A stretch of 64,000 nt of DNA from Lepidonotus clava (Eukaryota > Annelida > Polychaeta > Phyllodocida > Polynoidae): contig OW387148.1 of the NCBI GenBank assembly GCA_936440205.1, forward strand, positions 24,111,961 through 24,175,960. The letters are read 5' to 3'. Of this stretch, positions 49,152-60,169 are shown piece after piece (positions within the stretch are counted from its first letter, which is position 1; each line of letters opens with the position of its first letter). Made by a program: the position numbers and the translations under genes. The notes under the pieces were generated by a model. The model saw only the letters and a program-made list of their open reading frames with translations, searched no databases and was not told the origin of the DNA.

Positions 49152-52100
49152 ATGTGGAGGGCAATCGTTTGCTTTCTGCTCTTTAATTTCAAGGGCAGGA
49201 ACGCAGTTCCGGCCACCCTAGGTGTTCCCTGCTGGGCTGATATCTGCGAGTTTCGCATGGCGTTGACCCTTGGTCATACCTTGACCCGCCACAACCCTGG
49301 AGATGCTGTGGAGGAACTGGAGCTACAAGCAGGAGGATGTCTAAAGGTGGTGGACACTCCTGCATCGTCACCTTGCCTGGACATAGAGCCCAACCAGGCT
49401 TCAAGTACTATCATCACAGCCGATGGACGGGCCCGCAATGTGCTGTTAGTCAATGGTCAGTTCCCGGGGCCATCCATAGAGGTCATGGAGGGTGCTACTG
49501 TAAGTATATTTAACAGTTACATTAAACCAATTTGTATGATAACATAGAACAAATGGACAATGCTTTGCAATTTTTCCATGACCTGAAGCCTGTTTCAAAA
49601 CTTCCATAGCCACGGACACTTGCGGAAACCCTATATCTTATGTAGCAGATAAAGGTGTTTCATGTGAAATACCTCTGAAACTTCCGAAAAAAACATCTGT
49701 AACTTTACACAAACTAAAAACAACGTAATTTTACACAAAACCTCCGTAGCTGCAACGTCGTCGTAGATACAAATTTCTTTTGAAATGTTTTTTTTTCAAG
49801 ATTCTCCCTAAGTCCTTAAGAAAAGGCTGCTGCATTTGTCAAATGACGTCAGTATACATTGTCACGGTAGCATGACGTCACATGCTCTATATTCTTATTA
49901 ACATTTTACATGGTCTAACAGTATGTTTTTCTAATATATTAGATTGTATTCATAACTATTTCAAATGGGTAACCCATTGAGGGATGCCAGTAAAATAATG
50001 ATCGAATTTCGTCATTGAAGAGGTCGGAGGTTCTTTCATAAGTTTTATCTATGTTAATGGAAATTGTACAGGAAATGCTGTTGGATAACGAAAATCACGA
50101 AAATCACCCTGAAACTATATTATTAACGCATCCCAAATCTCCCCCCACAACTCCCGTAATTTCACCCAAACTCCAGTAAGCTTTCCCTAACCCCCGTAGC
50201 TACGATGAGAGAAAATAAATCGTAAGTCATGAAACGCAAACTCGCGGATTTTGTTTCTCATTTTGTTATATAACAAGGGATTGAAAATTATCTGAAATCT
50301 TCAAAAACAACCATAAATAGAGGAAAGACCGTTGAGATTTGTGATCCGACCAGATACGCCGATCGCTTGGAAACTATCTGGGAAAGAACGATATATATGA
50401 TTGAATGCAACATGGCTCAATTGAAACTCCCCCCCCCCCCACCCCCACCACCAGCCTCCCAAAAAGTAGCACAAAGCCAATAGTCTCCCAATTTTAGGAC
50501 GTTAGTATCTTCTGGGAAGACGATTTAGAAGGTTACTTCGAAGATAATAACCGTTTATGTAGTAAAATATATTTAGGGTAGCAGACCGAGACGTGGTTCT
50601 ACTTTTCTATTTTCAATGCAAATTAATCACTCTTATCTATTTACTTGTGTGAGCGAGACAGCATTAACTGCTGGAGTCGATGTCCCAAGACAAGCACTAC
50701 AGAGAAACAAATATTGTTCTATTCTGATTTCAATCGTAATTAACATGGATATATTGTGTGCATTGGAAAATGGTGCACTACGAACACCGTCCTAAAAGTA
50801 GGTCGGGAACTGTAAGCTAGTGAAACCTTCAATGCTCACCTCCAGTACGCGCAAGCATAACTTTATGAAACTCTTATGGCAGGTGCTTTCTCCTCCTACA
50901 ATATTAGTTTTCGGCCATATAAAGGAGACAGTGTCCAAAAAGGGAACCCAAAAAAATATATTTATTGCTAGCAAACCACAAGGATGACAAAGCATGACTG
51001 CACAAAGTAACATCCATAAAAACATTGAAGGGATTTAAGACCTGTTTCTGCCAAAAGTACCCACTCCCATCACCACCGACTTTCGAGATCCTGAATTTAA
51101 TTCTGGTTTCCATTGAAAGAGTATGGGTCGAGAAGAAGGATTTTATTTTCAGATGCATGTCTGATTGCTTTGACTGTTTTGTTAATACTTTGTTAAACCT
51201 CTCAGCTGAGTCTATATTGGACGTTAACCTATTTTACATCTAGGTGTCTCTTATTCTTAAACAGTGTAAATGTTTTTTGACAAATGATTGTTTTTTTAAA
51301 CATTTTTCTCAATATATAATGTATGTACAATGTACTAACGTTTAATATTGATGTCGTATTGGTATACTCAATTACGCAACTTGATCTTCCGCTTAGATTA
51401 TTGCAAGATTACAGCAATTGTATTATACAGTGCTCATCAACAATTACGAGTAATAATAATGATAATCAGGTAATAAAGACATTAATGTAAGTGGTCTTGA
51501 TATAAGACACACAGTATGTCTGCGGGCAGTAGCTTACTAGCAAAGGGGCATACACACTTGAATACTCTTTTCTACCAAGCCCTTACTATGACGAGGCAAA
51601 AATATCTTGTCAGTTGAGCACTTGGATTTAAAACATAAGTCCTTTCTTATTGCTTTGGTTTACTACCATTTTATGCGAGTCCTTTTTAACTGTATGGTAA
51701 ATACTCTGTGACCTTTGGGTAGGGCCTCAGCACGTGGTACTTCCTGATGTGGATAAGGATTATTGACTTATAAAGGTGGTTTCCCACTGAATAATGTATT
51801 CATGATCGTATATAATAATATATATGTTCCTATAGCCATAGTTGTTAAGATTGTAGAAATCATTATGAAACCAAAAGTAAAGCACATATAAGATTCAGAC
51901 TAGAACACAGAGAATAAATAACATAATTCATTATGGATCAGTGCAAGGAATAAAAACATTGATCAACTTTAATTGTTTCAGCAGCTTCAATATGTACTCA
52001 TAAATAACGAACCTGCTGTAATAGAGTGAGCGTTTTTTGTTCCTTGCAATTCATCATCCTGAATAACATTTTTATTACTAGGCAAGATGACATTTATCTT

Positions 52101-52986
52101 TTTATAAGCAAGGTGACATCCTTTTAGCCGGTTAGTTCGACATTGGTTGGTTACACCTCATCTACCCCTTGGTCCATATCAAGGACACGGATGGTGGGAA
52201 TCGATGAGAAGATGGACACCCTGGACATACATAAAGATGGTGGGAATTTATGACAAAGTAGTCATCCTGTCCATAAAGTATAGCCATATGTCTACATTGC
52301 TTGGGGTACGCAGATCCAGCTACCATGTTAAGAATCTAAGTCTCCAAGAGGAAAGTAGATTTTAGACTGGTCTGCCATCCCCATCCCATTTTGAGTATTA
52401 TAATTGTGACAACTTGCCTATAAAAAATAGAGGAAAGACCAGCGTTCTGAACTGGTAGAAAGGTATGTACGAAATCTAGGTCTTGGAATGAAGGATGAGC
52501 TGTGTTTCTATAAAAAATTATATTGGCCTTTATTATCCGGACTCGTCCTGATATTATTCCGCCACGGCAAATCCGTCCATCCGTAGCTCCATTAAAAAAA
52601 GGTTCAAAATGATAGGTTGCGAGCATCATTCATGTGTTCATTTGAAAATAAGTCAACCATGTAATTTTGTGAATACTTATATACCGACCGTACTTAGTCT
52701 AATGTTAAAATTGTTCAAAACAATATTGTATTTTATATTAGGCTAAGATTAATTTGATGTTATTTGATCATACATTGTATACAATAATCAAGTAAGAAGA
52801 TTGATGTCAACACTGGATCAATGGTGAAAACTGGAGTTACATTCCGATTATTGACCAGTATAAAGAATTGTTAACAAAAATAAAAAAAATACCCGTCCAG
52901 TTTACCCTTGATTCAGAACACCAGCTTACAGGGAATACATGTTAAATTCAAATGGAATATAACTACTATGATAGTCACGTTAAATT

Positions 52987-53025
<39 letters not shown>

Positions 53026-56000
53026 ACTTGACCGGCGAACACCAATGGCGAATTTTAGATGGCCGGCAAACACCTAGGTCCGCCAACAAACGTTTGGGTG
53101 GCTCTACTGAGATACCCATGTCCACAAACTGCTCAGGATTACAGGAACTCAAAATATGAGAGCAGGCTGACAAACCAATCTCATCACCAGAGCCTGTAGT
53201 TTGTTTAAAGTCAAACATGTTCCTTTATGAAAGCTGGCGACTAAGAGAATAATTATGTCCTCAGACTGCATTGCATCAGGTTGGTCAGTCCTCCGGCCGA
53301 AGTTATGAGGTATAAATGGTCGGCAGACAAGTTGGTACCCAGACATGGGTAATTCTTGAATTCGACACGGGGCATACCGAACACCATTCACACCCCTTCC
53401 CCCTACTTACCACGATTTGCAAGGATTTAAAATGTCCCCAAATTTAGGACAATCTTACAACTTCTTTTTGCAATGGGGCCTTCCATTAAGTATGTACGCA
53501 CCAAGGGGGGGTGGGGGGTCTCAAATTTTGGGAAATTTGCGTACATAGCTGTACAAATCCAATGCGTACTTTGGCCCAAGTGGGGATGGGGGGGGTCTAG
53601 AATTTCATAAATTTTGCGTACGTACTAAATGGAAGGCCCCCAACAGTTCTATGTCCTCTATAGTGTGGTGAATGTCACTTATGATAAAAGATTTGCCCTT
53701 TTCTCGACAGGCAGATGATCGAGGCAGAGGTTTTTTTTTATCTTTAACATATCCATACTTGATTTGTAAGGCTGAGAGGATGTAAGAATACATTCACATT
53801 AAAATCCTCGACTGGCCCATTTCTTTAAACCAGATCATATAGATCTTTATTAGATTCCTCGTTGACATGCCCTAATAACAAGATATCTATAGATGTGTAT
53901 AGAATATACAATTACATCAAGTGTAAACGTTCTTAGCTATACATAACCCCATCTATAGCTAATCAATGCAGAAAACATGAAGATTCAATACTGAACGCTA
54001 TTGGATTAGTTTAGTGTTGATTATCATTTCCGTGCATTGTCCGATATAATTATTACAGTTGATATTGTCTCTAATGGGAGGGCTAGTCGAGTGTTGAGCG
54101 AGTCCACGGTATGGGTGCTCAATCCATAACATGAACAACGTTTGGCAGTGCAGTAAGTTTATTGGGTGTATAGTGATGCGTACAGCTGCTCGTGAAGGCA
54201 ATGAATCCAAGGTATTACAGTTCAGTTGGAAGGGAGTAAGCTTCCTCCGTAGAGTCCACTTGTTCTCGCCTTCGGCCGTATTGCACAACGTAGTATGAGT
54301 CACCAGATGTCCCTGTGGTTGTAAGGCTATCTGAACCCCTTCCGAATCTCCCGATCCGATTGATCCAAGTGCTGCTGTTCTCTCTCTCTCGACTCCCCTA
54401 CACTCTCGTTTATAAAGCAGTCTAATATCGATTTTCTCCCAGGGCCTCAGTGCTTGCGGGGAAGTGTGTCCCGATGATCATTGTCGTCAGGTATATCAAC
54501 ACTTACCAGCGGCACTGGCCATTACTATATATTTTCATGAACTAAATAATTTGGAAGAATTCCCATCATATATATTCATCTGGTGGCTCTCACACTAATT
54601 CAGTAGGCATGCACAAAGCAAATGTTAATTTCTACCTTTGTGCAATACGATGCTTAGTAATAGTAACCCGTCTTCTGGTAATCAAATGCTTAATTTCTTA
54701 GACCAATTACAAAGACAGTGGGACAATCGAATGTTACATATATACGTTTTATAAAATTCCCACCATAAAACATCAGAACTGAAATAGACCCCGGACTTAT
54801 TGACTAATTTTGAAAAAAGCTTCACTTATTTCATTGTTAATGTCAATTTAACGTAGCTATGATAATTATTTTATTGACATGCGTTCTCTAGATCTGTAAG
54901 GTGCTGTTATGTAGCAAGGATAAAGGTTAAAATCATTGGGTAGGGGAGGTTCATGATATATTACGGTAGGGTTACTGATTATAGGTTATGTAAAGGTATA
55001 TTTATTTTATTAGTGTTTAGTCACATGAAGGGGTGTTCACGCCACCCTCAACTGGGTGCATATTTGGAGCACGTTTCATAACGACAATACACAGGAAAAA
55101 AGAAACCATAGACACCTTCATATATACACTTATTGACATGTTGCAGCAAGTTATGACCATATTTTGAACCTGTATGTATTAGAGAATTCTTGTTGAGAAT
55201 GATGCGCAGAGTGAAAATAGACCAAACTTTGTTTGAATACGATAATGAAAACAATATTCTATGTATGCACTATATACGTATGCACGCAAGATTCATTATT
55301 ACCAAGCTATACAATTGAACCATTCTCCTCAGCGTCGGATCAAGAGATTTGAATAAAGGGGGCTGGCCTTATGTAAGAATGGGCTAGAATCTCACATTAA
55401 AAATTAACATGAATTGGGGAGAAGTTCTAAGTCTTATCGTCCCTCATTCCATTGGCTAAAAAATGCCCGTGATATTTAAGTTAGAAATTTGATATCGACT
55501 TTTTAATAGGTCTTAACAGCAGTTAAACAGGTCTTAAAACCATCCATGCATGCTGACTTTTGAAACAAGCACGATGGGTTGGGAACTAAGAATGTTCACT
55601 CCTTCACCTTGTGGGCCGTTCATGCGCACAGGTGATACAGGACCGTTAACGTGACACGTGGACCAAAATTGGACCCCAGCGTCAGCAACCATGAAGCTCT
55701 CTATGTAGTACACCTGTACTGTGACGTCCATACACCTGGACGATGTTATAAGTATACTTATATGTGCATGAGCACTGATGATGATTTTGACGCCAGTGAT
55801 GACTATTCAATGTTGATGCCATGGACGCGTATAGAGCTGACCAAGTCAGCTTGTGTGGGTCAAAAATGAGCATCCACGGCGTCCTTAAGGATAGACAGCA
55901 CCTCTCAGCGGCCAATTCACGGGACTCACTTTAAGGAGGCCTATATCTTTTAATATCTATAGCATAATTATGACTATCACATAATTAAATACACATTTGA

Positions 56001-59000
56001 AAACCCTATCTACCCATATAATTCATGTTATAATGTATAGAGATATGTGTGTATGAGCATGCAGGGAATACAAAAAACGTGTTTTTAACTTATATTTTTT
56101 GAACATGGATATATCATTTAATATTTAATGAAACAATATGAAATTTTCAGAGAACATAGACAACATTCCTTCCTAGGGAAGCGCGTCTCAGATTTCTTTT
56201 TAGGTCCTTGTTTTTGTTTTAGGAAATCTAAAAAATAATTTGAAAAACATTATTAAAACAAAAACTAGGGCCTAAATAACAAATCTGAGACAAGCTACCC
56301 TCCATAATAACATTATTGACGAGCAGTCCAAATGTTGTAGTGATATCTTGAGCGGTTACTGAGATATCCATGTTTAAAAAATAAAAGTGAAAAACTCAGT
56401 ATTTTATCTTTAGTTCCTTTAATTATAACATGACAACAAAATACTTAATATGAAAAGATTGATAAAATTATGCTTCATCTTTTGACATATAATACATCGT
56501 TGTTCTATAACTGGAGAGAGCACAATTTGAATTACTGTAAATGGCGCCCTGAAAGGTGTTGTCTATCCTTAAGCTTGTTAGCTAGTGTTGTATCATATGC
56601 GTATCAGAGTAAAAATTAGCTCAGGGACCTCACTGACAATCTGAGTCTGAATGTTAGTCAAATGGATGGGGCCGAAATCAACTGACCTTCTTAATCAGTC
56701 GTTACTAAGGTGATTTACAAAAGGTAATCATATTTGACAGATGTTGGATTTTGTATTCAAAAGTGTAAACTCAATTTCTTGAAACCCCATTAACATACAA
56801 ACTACAAATTAGTAAGGTGTAAGACTAGCCCCAGTAATGTAATAATACTTAACAAACTAGTCTGTACCATATTCACACACAACCACATGCAAATGACTGG
56901 TATTAAAAGGCATTACTTACAACAAATCAGGCATTGAAAAATGGCTGCCTTCTGTTTACTTAAAGGTTATGAGGTCCCTTCCTTTTCATAACCTAGTCAG
57001 TTAGACTATAATTGTAAATCAATCTTGACTATCAGTGCTGTATATATCTACAAGTTTATCTGGCAGTCATCCCATTTCAGTTCGCTATGATAAGTGGTTA
57101 AAAAGCTTTTAAAATCTAATGTCTACCTTTCTTAAAATACCTCTGAGAGTAACCTAGCAGGAACACAAATAGGCCTACATTCGTGGATGACTACCACTAA
57201 CACATGGCTAGAGGACAGTTATTTTGTTTGGTTGAAGGGTAGCCTTTTAAAAAAGGTATCAGTTAAATACCAGAATACTGGTACCTTGTTCATGTAAGTA
57301 ACCAAGGTTCCTAGTAACCAAATGCAAACTAAATATAAGTTCCCCTCTGTGAATCAGTAATTGTATCGCCAATTCTTTTGTTTTTCCTAGTTGGGTGAGA
57401 TTGAACCAATAGCAAATGAATCACTTTCTTAAGATCATGCTTAATTTACTTAATTCTGTTTGTGTTTACAGGTGGTCGTGCATGTTACAAATCACATGAG
57501 TAATATAGAGACAGCAATTCATTGGCATGGCATAACACAGAACGGCACCCAATCCATGGATGGTCCTGCTTATATATCACAATGTCCCATTCCACCAAGG
57601 CACACATTCACCTATCGCTTTAAGGCAACACCAAGTGGAACAACCTGGTACCATCCACACATGGCCAACTTACGTAGTGATGGCCATTATGGCTTAATAA
57701 TTGTGCGCAGGTCCAGGCCAACCATCCCTGAGTTCCCTCTGCTGATCTCTGATTGGTTCCCTCTAGATGGAATTGGTGAGCCCCTGGTGGACTACAGAGC
57801 AGGTACAGATGGAGAAACACCAGATCCTATCTCGGTTTTGATCAATGGTCGAGGTCGACATGAAGACACCCCACAAGCCCCATTGTCGCAGTTTATGGTA
57901 GAGACCGGGAAAAGATATCGCTTCCGCTGTGCCAACGCTGCATCAGACAGTCCATTTGCTGTGATGGTTGATGGTTTGACCATGACCATTGTTGCATGGG
58001 ATGGTAATGAGATTAAACCATTAGAGGCTGATATTTTCAATATCTTCCCAGGAGAGAGAGTTGACTTTGAAATTGAGGCAGTTGCCACATCTTTATGGAT
58101 ACGTGCAGCGTCCCTGACTACTGAAGCCTCCAGTGAGGTGCCAGCAAATGAGGATCCTCTGATTGGATATGGAGTGATTTCCAGTACTTCCTCCAATACT
58201 GACCCAACTTCACAGCCAACTGCCTGTACTGCTGCTAACCAATGCAGAGTATTCAACTGCTTCAAAGAGTACACCACTGCTGAATACAGAGTTTGTATTG
58301 ATCTAGAAGATATCCAAAGTAAAGAAGCACCCAAAGTTGAGAAGTACCTAGGTAACCCAAGTCGTAGCATTTTTCTCAATGTTGCAGGGAACATTGGTGA
58401 TTCTATTAATGGGAAGCGGTTTGTTGCTCCATTATCACCCTTCTATCAACCATACCCTCAGGATTTGATCAGCTGTGAAGTACAGTGTACATCTGTCAAT
58501 GATGTCTGTTGGTGCACTCAGGGAATAAACCTGTATTACAATAATCTTGTCGAGATTGTTTTGTCAAACATGGAATCAAATAGTGATGAAGGCCATGAGG
58601 GACATCCAATGCATATCCATGGTAACAGGTTTGCAGTTGTGGCACATGGATTTGCGACCTATGATCCACAGACAGGTGCAAAGCTAGCAAACAATCCTGC
58701 TATCAGGTGTAACTCTGACGTATGTCGAGACCCAAGCTGGAACCCTCAGAATCCTGTAACCGACTTCCACTTTGATGACCCCCCACTGAAAGACACCGTC
58801 ATTGTTCCACCAGGGGGTTTTGTGGTTCTTCGCCTGCGTACCGACAATCCAGGATACTGGCTGCTGCACTGTCACCTACTAAAGGACATGATAGGAGGCA
58901 TGTCCCTCTACTTAGAGGTGGCACCAGAGAGAGTCCCCCCACAACCAATGCAACTACCTCCCTGCAGTCCCCTGATAACAGAATTTGGGAGAGAGTCATT

Positions 59001-60169
59001 CAGAGGTAAGGTTCTTTCTATCATATTCCAAGTATTAACATAAGTAAAACTAGTGCAAAAAATTAAATGATGAGGACATCTTTTTATGAATTCATGTAAA
59101 TATTTTGGTTAAGGGAATTTCTTTCTTCATAACGTTAGCTATTCTACTGTGAAACCAATTCAACAGAAACGCAGGAATTGAAACTCTATGAAAATGTGTA
59201 TGTTGTTTGACGGCATCATGACTTGGCACTTCGAAAATAGACACACTAGGTTATTTCGGACTATCTATAATCAAAGTACACAAAACCAGATACATATAAA
59301 TATGCTATGTCATACTTTAGGATGTGTATAAGTTAAACCGGGAAGTTACCCTCACTACAAGTTTCACTCCCCTAGATTGATTACCTGGAAATCCAAAAGT
59401 TTTAAAGAGGGACTTCCTAATGTCACCATTGTCAAAAGGCTGTTGAAATGTCTCTTTTAAAGTTTGCTTTATATCCCATGTGAATCAGTGTCACGTCGTT
59501 TTTGTACCATCATCATTTTGAAATGCACCATCCATATAATTAATGAAACTAATCATAGATAGATTATTGGAACATATACTAATGAAACAGATGCTTGTGT
59601 TGCTACAATGTAACTTTAAAAGTAACGAGACACAAACTTAATCTGCAGTTGTCATTCACCATCACTATTGGTAAATCTGTGGGGCCGAACAAAAAAGATC
59701 TATGAAAAATCTCACCCCACGAAAAGTTTAATATCCATGATAGGTACATTTTCTATTCATGGGATTTAAGTCTCAGACAATTTTCGTGGAAGTTTCTTTC
59801 AATTGTCTTCAAAATTTCACACTCTCAAATTGTCCCAATGTATTTCAAACATACATTTAACAGTATTTTAGGTGAATGTATAGACATTCTGAATGATTTT
59901 ATTATGATTTTTCACTGAGCTTTCATGTCCACGAAATTTCCTTTTACTTCTCAGACTTGGGTAAGGGGCGGGGCCTCAGTCAGCTGGAGCTGATGGGCCT
60001 GATCCTGGGCTACGTGGCCGTGGGCGTCCTCCTCCTGGTCGGCCTCGTCATGATCGTCCTCTGCTGCTTCAGGTGCCGCCGACGGGGCAGGGACAGGGTC
60101 GGCATCGCCGAGAACAGGCAAATGGGACCACCAATGGGGGCCAGTTCACCCTATATCTTGAAAATTTAA
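49152..60169 (+). CDS. MCO-B: membrane-anchored laccase-like multicopper oxidase (3 exons)
   Basis: Exons 49152-49499, 57472-59005 and 59955-60169 join in phase to 698 residues. The ATG at 49152 is chosen over an in-frame one at 49110 because it opens a compact signal peptide, MWRAIVCFLLF, before the conserved mature start VPATLGVPCWAD. Ligand motifs: HWHG (H133, H135), WYHPH (H177, H179), HPMHIHG (H494, H497, H499), HCH (H582-H584). The second type-1 copper His expected at 588 is Asp, as in MCO-A, with Met593 kept. Conserved Cys clusters (CRVFNCF; CEVQCTSVNDVCWC) are shared with MCO-A. Exon 3 gives one membrane helix (~641-664) and a basic tail. Intron 1 is 7,972 bases, against 988 in MCO-A, and carries several mobile elements. 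Head-to-tail duplication with MCO-A is evident; the substrate is unknown. Confidence 0.9.
49500..53474. other. MCO-B intron 1, left part, nothing supported
   Basis: AT-rich sequence with a C run at about 50,429-50,440 and a (CA)n tract at 52,989-53,027. Short open frames overlap on both strands. Confidence 0.4.
52989..53027 (+). repeat. (AC)n microsatellite
   Basis: About 19 CA units with one interruption, in MCO-B intron 1. Confidence 0.9.
53475..53640. mobile_element. 166-bp MITE with 26-bp inverted ends
   Basis: The left end GGGGCCTTCCATTAAGTATG (then TACGCA) mirrors the right end, whose complement reads GGGGCCTTCCATTTAGTACG then TACGCA. G-rich runs lie between. It lies in MCO-B intron 1. 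Confidence 0.75.
54060..54498 (-). mobile_element. Solo LTR fossil (439 bp), LTR retrotransposon, family uncertain
   Basis: Inverted termini TGATAT and ATATCA, a TATAAACG box and a downstream AATAAA are all in minus-strand order. The 5-bp flanks ACAGT and ACACT are near-matching target repeats. No internal region is present. Its sequence differs from the LTR at 47,555-47,817, so the two are separate insertions. It lies in MCO-B intron 1. Confidence 0.55.
54504..55884. other. MCO-B intron 1, middle part
   Basis: No gene or element is supported. Overlapping open frames of 65-77 codons at 55,530-55,915 occur on both strands and lack motifs. Confidence 0.4.
55889..56568. mobile_element. 680-bp MITE with TTAA target duplication
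   Basis: TTAA flanks both ends (55885-55888 and 56569-56572). The left end is GGATAGACAGCACCTCTCAG and the right end is the inverse of GGATAGACAACACCTTTCAG. TTAA duplications are typical of piggyBac and Kolobok families. An inner inverted repeat of ~37-bp arms occupies about 56,180-56,300. No transposase is present. Confidence 0.7.
59955..60169 (+). CDS. MCO-B exon 3: transmembrane anchor and cytoplasmic tail
   Basis: Phase-1 start (G completed by AC to Asp), then LGKGRGLSQLELMGLILGYV, the helix AVGVLLLVGLVMIVL and the tail CCFRCRRRGRDR. It aligns throughout with the MCO-A tail exon at the same length of 215 nt. It is strongly GC-rich with C-ending codons, unlike exon 2. Confidence 0.88.

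Noticed and set aside
47555-54498. The two LTRs as the ends of one provirus around MCO-B exon 1
   Set aside because: Their sequences and lengths differ, and each has its own flanking 5-bp repeat.
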